This document shows, in pieces, positions 54,770 to 63,599 of a stretch of 64,000 nt of DNA. This DNA is from Euglena gracilis (Eukaryota; Euglenida; Euglenophyceae; Euglenales). The DNA lies in NCBI GenBank assembly GCA_039621445.1, contig CP154956.1, positions 68,875,649 to 68,939,648 on the forward strand. Reading direction: 5' to 3'. A program made the position numbers and the translations under genes. The notes under the pieces are model-generated. The model did no database searches, was not told where the DNA came from, and saw only the letters and a list, made by a program, of their open reading frames with translations. Numbering within the stretch: the first letter of the stretch is position 1; each line of letters begins with the position of its first letter.

Positions 54770-55010
54770 ATGGCCATCATGACCCCACAATGGTCATCAT
54801 GACCCCACAATGGCCATCATGACCCCATGATGGCCATCATGACCCCATGATGGCCATCATGACCCCATGATGGCCATCATGATCCTTGATGCCCATCATG
54901 ACCCATGATGCCAAGCATGACCCTTCATGCCCATCATGACCCATGATGGCTATGATGACCCCTGATGGCCATCATGACCTGTGATGCCCTTGATGCCCAT
55001 CATGACCTGA
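54770..55010. repeat. 20-bp tandem repeat ATGGCCATCATGACCCC
   Basis: About eleven units of ATGATGGCCATCATGACCCC decay to the right. Each contains the palindrome TGATGGCCATCA. Short frames through it are meaningless. Confidence 0.9.
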
Positions 55011-55359
55011 CGGGTGCCTCGCCCCCTCCCCCTCTGTGCCTAGCTTCCCACCAAAAGGAAATCGCGAAACATCACGACTTTTTGAGGCCCAAATATAGCA
55101 AAAAAACCGGCCATTTTCGGACATAAAATGGCAAGTTTGGGCCTAGCTCCCATTTTGCCAATCCATGCCTTGGCTGGGTTCCAAAGTGTTCCAAAGGCGG
55201 CAGACAAGCAGGGAGGAAAAAAACATGAAGCCCACTGACCAGGGTTGCATGGGAATCTCCGAGGGGGGGGGGTGGGGGGACCCACCCTCCTACCTCCAGT
55301 TTTCGGCCGCCGAAAATTTTGCCCGCTTTTTGGGGTCAAAAGGTCAATTCTTCCATAAA

Positions 55360-55500
55360 TAATTTCTCAAAAATGGTGGGAAATCAAAAGAAATGTCCAA
55401 TACCTAAAACGAAGCCCTTAAAATGCCCTATCTAACAGTATTTTGATTTCCCAGCAACTCCCCACCTAGCCCTGGTTACAGCCATTTTTGGGCCAATTTT
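55360..55500. repeat. Dispersed repeat 'G', second module, reverse copy
   Basis: GAAATCAAAAGAAATGTCC, ACGAAGCCCTTAAAATGCCC and GTATTTTGATTTCCCAGCAA. From 55020 to 55360 there is mixed spacer only, with GGTTCCAAAGTGTTCCAAAG and GGCGGCAGACAAGC. Confidence 0.6.
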
Positions 55501-55654
55501 GGCCATTTTGCCAAAATTTCATGTTGAGCCTCAAAAAAGTCCTTAAATACACACCCGGTGCGAAGCGCCGGAAAATTTTTTTTGCCCTCGCAGAGGAGGG
55601 GGAGGGGGGTGGGCGAGGACCCCTCCCCTTCCGAAACTAGGGGTTTGGTTTGGT

Positions 55655-55790
55655 TTGGTATGGCTCCATACAAGGCGCAGTGCCGCGGGTCAGCGTGGGC
55701 ATAGCCAAGCACGACGCCGCCCACGGGCACACCAAGAGCCAGCGCCGCTCGTAGAACAACGACAGGGACTGAAAAAGTCAAGGAAGGGGG
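55655..55790 (-). pseudogene. GC-rich coding-like fragment
   Basis: After TTGACTTTTTCAG, two frames are open. One reads VPVVVLRAALALGVPVGG then VVLGYAHADPRHCALYGAIP with strong G/C third positions; the other reads SLSLFYERRWLLVCPWAAS. The patch is much richer in GC than its surroundings. It may be an exon remnant of a captured gene; no domain is recognised. Confidence 0.25.
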
Positions 55791-55989
55791 GGGTGAGGAA
55801 CATCGTGAGGGACTGAAGGGGGGGGGGTGGAGGGAGAAGGGGTCGGTGTTGAACATCGTGAGGGACTGAAGGGTCCGAAACTTGGGGGGGGGGTGGGGGA
55901 CCAGGTTTTGAATAGTGCTGAGCTCTTAATATGCGCGCAAACACGCATTTTTGATGCCCAATATGAGCTGGCTCCCTGAACAGACCCTC

Positions 55990-56420
55990 CGGGGAAACAC
56001 TGACAGGCGCCGGGCTGGGGGGTCAAAAACGGTCATTTTCAACTCGAAAACACGTTTTCCGGGTCCGGGAGGCCAAAAAACATGGTTTTGGACAGAAAAT
56101 TTTTCGTTTTTTTTGACTTTTTTTGGACCTGAAAATGACCCAAATTCAAATTGCATTGGTTCAGGTCCCAAAACGGGGGGCCGGGGGGGTCAAAAAAAAG
56201 GTCACTTTCGGCTTGAAAACACCTTTTCCGGGTCTGGGAGTCCAAAACATGGTTTGGGGCAAAAAAAATGATTTTTTTTTCATGTTTTTGCCCGAAAAAG
56301 GCTAAGTCAGAAGTCTGAACCAATGGAAAAAGTGTACAAAATGGCCAAAATCGGCCGAAAAACGGCCGTATCTCGGGCTACGCGAACAGTTGCGGGGAAA
56401 TCAAAATACCATGCCCCCCC
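55990..56420. repeat. Dispersed repeat 'G', copy with two first modules
   Basis: GGTCCGGGAGGCCAAAAAAC, ATTGCATTGGTTCAGGTCCC and CCAAAACGGGGGGCCGGG, then CGTATCTCGGGCTACGCG. It continues into the C-run element at 56407. Confidence 0.7.
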
Positions 56421-56729
56421 ATATAAGACCCCCCCCCAGGCCGGCCGAAGGCCGGCCCTTTGGGGCGATGGCAGTACAGTTGGGGTTTTTTGGGGACCCC
56501 CCCCCTCCCCCCCCCTGTACAGTTGGGATTTTTGGGACCCCCCCCCCCCTAGTGCCGAACGGTCAGAGACAGATGGCCTTTTTGGACCAAAAATGGCCTT
56601 TTTGGACCAAAAAAAGGCCATAAAAATTTTTTCCGGCGCCTTCGGCGCCGGTTTTTGGCCAATTTTTGAGGGGGGGGGGTTGGCAGTACAGTTGGGACCC
56701 CAGGACCCTCCCCCCCCTGTGTTGAGACA

Positions 56730-57225
56730 GTACAGTCCCTAGCCGTAAATTGTCCCCCCCCCGAAAATTTTCCCCCCCCTTAAAATTTGGGAATTTTCCT
56801 GGTTTTGCAAAAGGCTCCGAAACGGGCGAAAACTTCCCCCCCCCCCCTTCAGCCCCAGAGGAGCAGCTAAGGCAGGTGGGTTGGGACTTTTTTTTTGTAC
56901 ATGCAAGGGCAGCACAGCTTCACCACTTGCATGGCCCCTGGGTCGAGGACTTGGCATCTTTTGGGTTTTTTTTGTCCATTGAACCATCCTCGGCATGTAT
57001 CTATCAATAAGACCCACCGCCCTGAACAGAGGTGTTCGGGAATATACCATAACAACCCCACAACATACAGCAAATGAATTCCGAATCCCGGTCGGCTTCA
57101 TGGCTTCAAAGAATAGAAGGGACGGGACAAAGTGCCCGAAACGGCCGAAAATTTTCCCCCCCCCCTGGTCAAGAGCCCAAAAAACCCTCCCTGGGGGGGG
57201 GGAAATTTACGGCTAGGGACTGTAC
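56730..57225. mobile_element. 496-bp element with GTACAGTCCCTAGCCGTAAATT ends
   Basis: Twenty-two bases from GTACAGTCCCTAGCCGTAAA onward are perfectly inverted at the two ends, followed by C runs on both sides. The interior 56867-57110 is unlike the repeats and is open in two minus-strand frames. Confidence 0.75.
56867..57073 (-). CDS. Reading frame inside the 496-bp element, unrecognised
   Basis: The frame reads MLYVVGLLWYIPEHLCSG, RWVLLIDTCRGWFNGQKKPK, then RCQVLDPGAMQVVKLCC and a stop after PCMYKKKVPTHLP. A second frame (MKPTGIRNSFAVCC...) is equally open, so the frame is unresolved. It may be a host gene piece captured between the inverted ends. Confidence 0.25.
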   Translation of the reverse strand: MLYVVGLLWYIPEHLCSGRWVLLIDTCRGWFNGQKKPKRCQVLDPGAMQVVKLCCPCMYKKKVPTHLP

Positions 57226-57379
57226 AGCAAAAAGTGCCAAAAATGCAAAAAAAATCAGACCTCGGGACCCCCCTCCCCCCCCCTGCCAAAGCCCCTTTGG
57301 CCGGGACCGACCCCCCCCCCATATAAGACCCCCCCCCAGGATTTTGGCTCCCGAGGGGGGGTCTTATATGGGGGGGCAT

Positions 57380-57505
57380 GGTACCGGTAGATGGGGCGAC
57401 GGATTCCAAGGACTTCAAATTAGGTCTGTGGACATTTCCTTTGATTTTGCGTCATTTTGGATATCTTTTAAAAATATTGAATTCTTCGACTTTTCTTGCT
57501 AAGCG
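57380..57505. repeat. Dispersed repeat 'G', second-module fragment
   Basis: GACGGATTCCAAGGACTTC, AATTAGGTCTGTGGACATTT and CCTTTGATTTTGCG. The sequence 57505-57770 is GC-rich spacer without a supported gene. Confidence 0.6.
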
Positions 57506-57769
57506 CGGGGGCCAGCGGCGCGAGCGGCGTAGCAGGGGGGGGAGTCCAGCTGGACCAAATGGCCCAAAAATGGCCAAAAATGACCACTCTTTGGACCCGA
57601 AAATCACCGATTTTCGGCCGCCCATCGCAGGCGCGGCCGACTTTGGATCGCCCCAGCGGGCAAGCCGGGCCAGGGCAACAAGCTGGGGGTGAAAAAAGAG
57701 GGAAATTTCAAAATATCTCCAAAAGGTGGGGAATGAAAGGACCGGGCAGGCCGGGCAGGCTTAACTACA

Positions 57770-58480
57770 TGAAACCGTGTCTAGGGACTCCAGCTTCACG
57801 CCCGAACCGGCGTCCCAGGACGCCGGTTCGGGCGGAAAATTTCCCGCCCGAACTGACGTCCTGGGGGACCCCAAAAAAGTGCCAAAAAAAGTGTCCAAAG
57901 TGCTTTGTAGACATGTGGTAAACATATCTGAGCAGTTTTTGGGGGGTCTTCGGCCAGAAATTGGGGGTTTTTGTGCATGAATTCCCTTTGGCCAATTTCG
58001 GGGAATTTTTGAAACAGAATACCATGCGGCTGAAATCCAAGGGCAAGAAGAGCCTTCGATCAAGGGGCAACATGGCAGGTGAAACATTGGAACTTTGAAT
58101 TTGCAAACACGGTCGGAACATGGATTGCTGATTTTCGGCGCAATGTGGCTGAATTCTGTGGGCACCAAGCGACAGGTCTTGGGGAGAGAGTTCAATTGAT
58201 ATACTAAATGGTACCTGAACAAATTAAGATGTCAAATTTTGGAATACACTATTGCTGAAGATAAGTGCAACTTGGCTGAATTCTGTGGCCATCTGTCAAA
58301 AGCCCTTGAGAAGAGCTTTCGATTGATGGGCAACATGCCAGAAGTGTGAATGAAGTCTACCAATTTCCATCGGCGGCCAAAATCGCCCAAAAGAATCCCA
58401 AACATGGGTATTTGGGGCGAAATTGGCCGTGATTCTTCAAAAAGAGAGCATGAAATTGCAATCTATTTTGTGGATATTTC
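57770..58480. repeat. 'E2' repeat, inverted copy of 13.2-14.3 kb
   Basis: GCCCGAACCGGCGTCC hairpins, AGAGCCTTCGATCAAGGGGC, CAATGTGGCTGAATTCTGTG and TTGAGAAGAGCTTTCGATTG correspond in reverse to 13440-14230. It is an old, diverged copy. Confidence 0.65.
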
Positions 58481-58529
58481 TCAGTGTTAAAGAATTGGAC
58501 CTTTGTGACCTTGTTACCTGTGGGGTTAA

Positions 58530-59230
58530 GAGGGAGGAGGAAGAGGAGGGAGGGTTGTCAGATAGTCAGGGGCTGGGGGCTCGGGGAAGAGTGGCCCTTT
58601 AGAAAGTGCCCGTGATGTCGAGGATATCGATTAAAAAAACTGAGGTGGGCCACGCCACACCGGGGAAGAGAGCTGAGGAGTGACCTTGTTGAAACTCACC
58701 GAGGACAACAACCCTCGGAGGCGGTTTCCCCCAGGCCGCGTCGGATTTCATCCCACTTCTGACCCCCACAAAGGATTCTCAGACGGTCAAGATGACGAAC
58801 GACCGAGTTCACTGCGTGGATTTGCGAGTTGTTACGCGACTCAAGTTCCATTTTTGGCAACCGCCAAAGACAGCCGGCGCACACAGGAACACGGCGATCG
58901 CGAGAGCAGCATGCCAGAAGACTCCCGACAGGGAACACACCGGCATAGGGCAAGCCCGACACCGCTGCACCGGCATACACGACAACGCCTCACCCGGCCA
59001 CCCACCACTCCACACGCACACCGCGAGGTGACACAACAGGACGGCGCACCATGCCTCCCACCCCGACGAACCCCTCCCTCCAACCCCCCCCCCCGTGCTG
59101 TAAATACTTAACCCTTGTGTACATAGCCCCTCACCGCAGGTACAAGAAAACCAGTAGGCTGCGCCAGTGGTCGGTGGATTCGGTTCGCCCCACCACCGTA
59201 TACATCTGCCGAATACTCTGAGATTCTCAA
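58530..59230 (+). other. Non-repetitive GC-rich segment, possibly a solo LTR
   Basis: A purine tract, GAGGGAGGAGGAAGAGGAGG, precedes TGTCAGATAGTCAGG. About 670 bp later the segment ends GAGATTCTCA at a poly-A/poly-T tract. TG...CA ends after a polypurine tract would fit a 3' LTR, but no second LTR, primer-binding site or pol gene is seen. A 144-aa Arg/Pro/His-rich frame crosses it and is not convincing as a protein. Confidence 0.22.
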
Positions 59231-59254
59231 AAAAAATTTTTTTTGGCTGCAAAC

Positions 59255-59500
59255 AGAAGACATGTGTGTCAGGTCAACAAGACCCTCAAGGGGATGTTTC
59301 ATCGTTCATGGTAATGATTTTGTTAGATGTTCAGGGCACGATAAAGCATCAGTCCCAAGGGGGTAAGAAGCGGGGGGGGAAGGCTTGAGCGGCTGCACTT
59401 TTTGTGAAGCAGTGTGGGGAAGTTTAGATCAGTTGGTTAGTAGCAGGTCAGGAGATTAAGAATCACAAGAAGACATGTGTGGTAGGTCAACAAGCCTGCC
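59255..59500. repeat. 211-bp spaced direct repeat with tRNA-like A-box
   Basis: AGAAGACATGTGTG...GGTCAACAAG occurs at 59257 and 59468. Between them is TTTAGATCAGTTGGTTAGTA, which resembles a tRNA A-box, as in SINEs. No acceptor stem or proper B-box closes it, so I do not call a tRNA. Confidence 0.35.
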
Positions 59501-59554
59501 GTCACAATCACAGGGATGCCTGCCCGATGTACCCTCACCCCCCCCCCCCCAAAG

Positions 59555-59650
59555 AGGCCACCCTCCGGGCACCGTGCGACCCCAGAGTGGCCACTTTGGA
59601 GGGGGGACTTGACACTTTGGGGGGGGTCAAACTTGATGAAAAGTCGACCC
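59555..59650. repeat. 'F' repeat
   Basis: GAGTGGCCACTTTGGAGGG, GACACTTTGGGGGGGGTCAA and AAATGGCCAAAAA, as in the copies near 49.6 kb. Confidence 0.6.
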
Positions 59651-59776
59651 CAAAATGGCCAAAAAACTTCTTATTTTTCAACATCATTTGGCGTGTTCCT
59701 GCGGCATGCCAGCAGGTTCTGTCCACATAGGATGAAAAAATATGTTTGCAGTCCCGATCATAGTCCCGATCCCCAT

Positions 59777-59870
59777 TCAGTGAATCCTTGCCCATTGTGC
59801 ATCCATCTCATGGCTTTCGTTCATAAGGGCATCAGTTTGTGCATCGTGGTCCATTTTCAATCTGCAAAGA
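59777..59870 (-). CDS. Possible terminal exon (MDHDAQTDALMNESHEMDAQW...)
   Basis: CGCCCATCTTTGCAG is followed by a frame MDHDAQTDALMNESHEMDAQ then WARIH and a stop. Acidic, Met-rich, protein-like composition and the good acceptor favour an exon. It may belong with the frame at 60060-60192 on the same strand, but I could not establish the joining phase. Confidence 0.35.
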
Positions 59871-60059
59871 TGGGCGTCAAAAAATAAAACAACACGAGCA
59901 ACATTTCTTCGGTGCCTTCGGCGCCAAATTCCTTTGGTTTTCCTTGTTGGCAAGGTGTGGTGAGGTGGGCTTGACATGACGTGGAGGGGGTCCGAAAAGG
60001 GGGGGGGGTAAAACGGCGTGGCAAGGGGTCGGTGAGGGGGGGGGATGGGGTGTGTTGAC

Positions 60060-60192
60060 CCCCCAATGTAACACTATTTGCAGGCTCCTCCATTTTATAC
60101 GCTACACTAACATCTGCGCCCACCTGGTCTGGTGCCCCACCCATATACAACCAGCAAACCCTATCTCCCGTCTCAAAGGCCCATGCCATCAC
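60060..60192 (-). CDS. Possible exon (AFETGDRVCWLYMGGAPDQ...)
   Basis: The frame reads MAWAFETGDRVCWLYMGG, then APDQVGADVSVAYKMEEPAN and SVTL before entering G-run sequence. An overlapping frame (MKGPAEELPTLINLEGG) is also open upstream, so a frameshift or splice near 60190 is possible. No family is recognised. Confidence 0.35.
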
Positions 60193-60339
60193 CGATGCCT
60201 CCCTCCAAGTTGATCAACGTTGGCAGCTCCTCAGCCGGGCCTTTCATCACTGCATCTACCCTCACCCCCCCTCAAAGTGTTCCTTTCTTTAGGTTGGGGA
60301 TTCCTAATTTGGAGCATACTTGCAGTTAGTGCGACCTGA

Positions 60340-60890
60340 AAAAATGCTTCCGTGCGTCGCGACCACCGCGGAAATTTTTTTTTTGTAACCGGCAGCGCCG
60401 CGGCAAAAATTTTTCTGTGTGCCGCGAATGCCGCGGCACTGGTTTATGTGTGCGCCGCGACCGCCGCGGAAACTTTTGAAGTTTGTGCCGCGACCACCGC
60501 GGCAATTGTCTTTTTAAATTGTGTCCCACATATACTTCTTTCGGCCCCTTCTCCTGCCTGGCCTCTTTGATACTTTCTCAACCATGGCTGAGAAGGGTAT
60601 TTGGCGGCAGGGAGTGAACTTTTGCGCAAGCGTTCTTGTTTTGTTTTCAAAGATCAGCTTTCACCATGTCAAGCGAGACCTCCACATAAACGTTCTTGAT
60701 TTCTAGGCAGAAAATTTTTTTTGTGCCACAACCACCGCGGAAAAATTTTCCCCTTGCGCCGCGACCACCGCGGCAAGGAATTTTGCTTGTGCCGCGACAG
60801 CCGTGGCGAAAATCTTCCTGTGCGCCGCGACCACCGCGGAAAATTTTTTTTGTGCCGCGGCAGGAGCGCCGCGGCGCACCAACTACAAGT
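60340..60890. repeat. GCCGCGACCACCGCGG palindrome arrays, two blocks
   Basis: Units of TGTGCCGCGACCACCGCGG plus AAATTTTTTT recur at 60345-60505 (four) and 60720-60880 (five). The 200 bp between is less repetitive. TTCCTAATTTGGAGC flanks both outer sides in related form. Same architecture as families 'A' and 'B', different core. Confidence 0.75.
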
Positions 60891-60954
60891 ATGATTTGGA
60901 GCCTAAAAAGGATTTTCCCCCAAAAATTCGTTTTTGGTGATTCCTAATTTGGCC

Positions 60955-61345
60955 ACTGATCCCCCGTGACCCCCCCCGTTACCCCCCTCGTGACCCCCCC
61001 CCCCCCGTGACCCGAACCACCCCCCAAAATTTTCTTCAAAAAATGGCTATTTTGCAAGAAAAAAGGTCAATTTTTGCTTTTTCAAAAAAAAAAACATGTT
61101 TTTTTGCGTTTTTTTAAAAAAAACATCAACCCTGAAGGGAACCAACCTTTTTACATCCAAAGGAGAAATCTTTTGTAACCGTGAGGCCCGGCACCTGCCC
61201 TGTTTTTCATGGGTGTGATCACGGAAAACAGGGCATATTTTCAATTCACGAAAATATGCCCTGTTTTTTGTGAATAGGTATTCATGAAAAACCGAAAATA
61301 TGCCCTGTTTTTTGTGAATAGGTATTCATGAAAACCCGGGCATAT
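60955..61345. repeat. CCGTGACCCCCC tract and ATGCCCTGTTTTTTGTGAAT repeats
   Basis: The CGTGACCCCCCC tract at 60965-61015 matches the insert in PHD copy 2 (43858-44100). AATATGCCCTGTTTTTTGTG plus AATAGGTATTCATGAAAA is tandemly repeated at 61253-61335, preceded by an inverse copy at 61215-61240. Confidence 0.65.
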
Positions 61346-61464
61346 TTCGTGAAAATTTTTTCGAGGAATTTTAACTGATATGAAAGTCAAACACCTAAAC
61401 ATGAAAAGGAACATCTGATACAAGAAAACTGAAAACTGACTTGTCATAGCAGTGAGGTTGTGCC

Positions 61465-61660
61465 AATTAATCGTTTCGAACTTGCGAACGATTAATCGCG
61501 ATTAAAACCGTTAACCGTTCACGGGCTTCCCCACGTGAGGAAACGGGGTGCGTTCACGGGTGCGCACTACGGCACCCGTGAACGGACCCCGTTTTCACAT
61601 ATGCGCACCCGTGGTCGGTTCACGGGTGCACGCACGGCAGCCTTGGACGGAATTTTGCCT
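61465..61660. repeat. 'P' repeats (TTCACGGGTGCGCACTACGG), 3' side of PHD gene copy 4
   Basis: GCGTTCACGGGTGCGCACTA followed by CGGCACCCGTGAACGG, and GGTCGGTTCACGGGTGCACG followed by CACGGCAGCC. The same two units flank the other side of the gene at 62800-62885. The block begins with an AACGATTAATCG tract. Confidence 0.75.
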
Positions 61661-61853
61661 TTAAAAAAGGGAAAATATTTATGCAGTAGGGAAGAGGATT
61701 TGAAACAAATGGCGAACCTGGTGAACTTGAGGGGTGGGGGCAGGAATGCAAGAGGTGGCATAGGGAACTGACACGCGACAAACTAAATTTCGGTGCGAGG
61801 CACACGCTCGCGATGCCTTTCGGCATGGTCAGAGGAACAACGGGACGGATAAC

Positions 61854-62706
61854 TCAACGACAACCCTGACAAATCCACGCTTTTTTCGGCGCGCGACGCA
61901 GCTCAGCACACACAAAATGATACGTCTCGCCACAAACGGAACAACGAACACTTTTGGCTGCACCCACATCCGTGTCACTAAAAGCACGCACACCACACCG
62001 TGGGCACAACGGAGTAGAGGACGGGGGTGCGGGTGGGAAAACGGAAGGGACAGCAGACAGAATTTGGATAACGGTGGCGCCTTCCGGCGCCGGGTCTGCG
62101 TGCCAGTTCAAGTACGCCGACCACCTCGCCGCATTCCTGGAGGAGCTGGCGCAGTCGTCGGCCGCACCCATGTCCTCCAACTTTGGCCCTTTCGTGCGTG
62201 ACGAGTGGCTTCATTAACGCATTGAACTGCGGGAACTGGGACACAGACGATGGTACAATGATGGCATAAACGGGAGCCAATGCCTTGTAAATGTTGCTTA
62301 CAGCATTTACATAGGTCCGAAAACTGGACACTGGCATGGAGCGAAGGCGCCCATCTTTTCCTGCCTTCTCCTGCCTTGTCCGGACCCAGGCATCGGCTTC
62401 CTGCTGCGTCTTGAAAAGTTCACGAGCATCAACGCACCATCTGGCCCATCCCACCAAAACTTCGTCCAAAGAGCCAAAAACAATGCCATGCCGGTTGCAA
62501 ACATCCATATACTCCAAAAAACACTTTACTGCGGCATGGTTGTTGGGGCCCAAGTCACAATTTTGACCACCGGTGGGGAGACTGCCTAAAAGGGCATCCA
62601 CTGCAGCAGCTCCTAGGGAGCTGGCACCACGTAAAACAGCCAGAAATTCATCTACGTTGGGGGGGCGGGGCATCTGTGCTTCCATCATGTTGGCAAAACG
62701 CTTCAT
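61854..62706 (-). CDS. PHD-family element protein, best-preserved copy (core-binding-like + PHD finger)
   Basis: The start MKRFANMMEAQMPRPP follows GCTTTTCCCCACAG, a strong acceptor four bases before the ATG. Residues 1-175 align with copy 1: P-R-P-P start, SLDEVLVGWARWCVD, SSFRTYVNAVSNIYKAL at 127-143, and L-x-x-x-E-R-A-K. The frame then shifts by one near 62185-62200 and continues to LCPRCGVRAF, SVRCSVCGETYHFVC and KKAWICQGCR-stop. The zinc ligands C-x2-C-x17-C-x2-C-x4-H-x2-C-x12-C-x2-C, with Trp two residues before the last pair, are a canonical PHD finger, which usually reads histone H3 tails. No recombinase catalytic Arg/His/Tyr set is present, so the protein may bind DNA and chromatin only, or the catalytic part is elsewhere. 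The shift may be a mutation or an unresolved small intron. It is diverged from copies 1-3 at the protein level. Confidence 0.65.
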
Positions 62707-62799
62707 CGGACTGTGGGGAAAAGCAGCAGACAGACAGAAACACAAATGTTAAAAACCCCAAAAAATTCAAATTCCGATCACGGGTAACACCTTGCGCAA

Positions 62800-62920
62800 C
62801 CGTGGTCGGTTCACGGGTGCACGCACGGCAGCCGTGGACGGAAATTCCGTTCACGGGTGCGCACTACGGCACCCGTGAACGGCCGAAGTTCACCCGTGAA
62901 CGCCAAAAACGAGATTTTTG
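62800..62920. repeat. 'P' repeats, 5' side of PHD gene copy 4
   Basis: CGTGGTCGGTTCACGGGTGC, GCACGGCAGCCGTGGACGG and CGTTCACGGGTGCGCACTAC. They are direct copies of the units at 61530-61650, 1.2-1.3 kb away across the gene. Confidence 0.75.
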
Positions 62921-62995
62921 ACCCCCTAGGCATCTCGTTAGGAAGCGCTTGCCTACTGCGAGGAAGCCCGTGAACTTGGTTAACGTTTTTAAGAC

Positions 62996-63092
62996 AAAAG
63001 CGGGGTCCGATCACGATTCCCGGTGGAGAAACGGGGGGCGCCTACGGCGCCCCCCGTTTCTCCACCGGGAATCGTGATCGGACCCCGCTTTT
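62996..63092. repeat. Perfect palindrome, 47-bp arms, 3-nt loop
   Basis: The arms start AAAAGCGGGGTCCGATCACG, continue ATTCCCGGTGGAGAAACGGG and GGGCGCC, and are followed by TAC and the exact complement. The perfection implies a recent event or active maintenance. An AACGATTAATTGG tract follows at 63118. Confidence 0.95.
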
Positions 63093-63227
63093 TCTTATAA
63101 ATCAGGGTGTCTCGGACGATTAACGATTAATTGGTCCCTTCCAATTTTTTTTGTTATTAAAACCTGGTGTGAGGATTTTGAATAGAACTCAGACCATTTC
63201 TTTGCGTGCCCTGCTCACTATTTTTGC

Positions 63228-63338
63228 TCAATGTTCACCGCCGAAGCTCATTAGGAATCGCTGCATCTGATAAGCATCGCGCAGTGTTTCACTGGCACGT
63301 TCGCTGACTCGTTGGCCAGTTTTAACAACCAATTTCAT
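63228..63338 (-). CDS. Small frame MKLVVKTGQRVSERASETL... (36 aa), cut by an element
   Basis: The frame reads MKLVVKTGQRVSERASETL, RDAYQMQRFLMSFGGEH and a stop. The composition is strongly protein-like. Its ATG lies at the very edge of the 63339-63519 element, and a further protein-like frame continues on the far side of it. So it is probably the 3' part of a broken gene and not a true start. Family not recognised. Confidence 0.4.
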   Translation of the reverse strand: MKLVVKTGQRVSERASETLRDAYQMQRFLMSFGGEH

Positions 63339-63519
63339 GGTATACCACCCCCCCTCCCCTTATTGTCCCACCGACCTCCCCCTGGGAGCCCCGACCGGAC
63401 AATAAGGGGGGGGACAATAGGACCGTACCAAAGGAATTTCATTGGCTGAGCCAAAAAAAAAACCCCCGGGCCGGGGCCGAGGGACAATAAGGGGGGGGGG
63501 GACAATAAGGGGGGGTACC
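63339..63519. mobile_element. C-run element with GGTA(C/TACC)...TTATTGTCCC ends
   Basis: GGTATACCACCCCCCCTCCC then CTTATTGTCCC at the left; the inverse of GGTACCCCCCCTTATTGTCCC at the right. Internal ACAATAAGGGGG units are in both orientations. It interrupts a possible coding region. Confidence 0.7.
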
Positions 63520-63590
63520 AGCAAGTAGTGTACTACCTGACTGATTATTGTTCGAAATTGTATGTTTTCAGCAGATGTCGTACCCGTCAT
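63520..63590 (-). CDS. Protein-like frame upstream of the inserted element
   Basis: The frame MTGTTSAENIQFRTIISQV then VHYLL runs to the element edge. Removing the element exactly does not by itself rejoin it in frame with MKLVV..., so a few bases may have been duplicated or lost. The opposite strand offers an acceptor-like TGTATGTTTTCAG over the same place, so the strand is not certain. Confidence 0.3.
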
Positions 63591-63599
63591 GGTTGACAT

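Larger units (their letters stand above)
56407..57386. mobile_element. Outer C-run element with ACCATGCCCCCCC ends
   Basis: ACCATGCCCCCCCATATAAG at the left and its inverse, CTTATATGGGGGGGCATGGT, at the right enclose about 980 bp. Within it are GTACAGTTGGG units (56470-56730), the inner element at 56730 and a small hairpin at 57310-57380. Confidence 0.55.

Noticed and set aside
55476-55944. Pro-rich secreted protein on the minus strand
   Set aside because: Most of the frame consists of CCCCTTC/CATCGTGAGGGACTGAAGG repeats; only the 130-bp GC-rich core was kept as a low-confidence fragment.
59400-59500. tRNA gene
   Set aside because: Only an A-box-like TAGATCAGTTGGTTAGTAGC is present; no matching acceptor stem, anticodon arm or B-box closes a cloverleaf.
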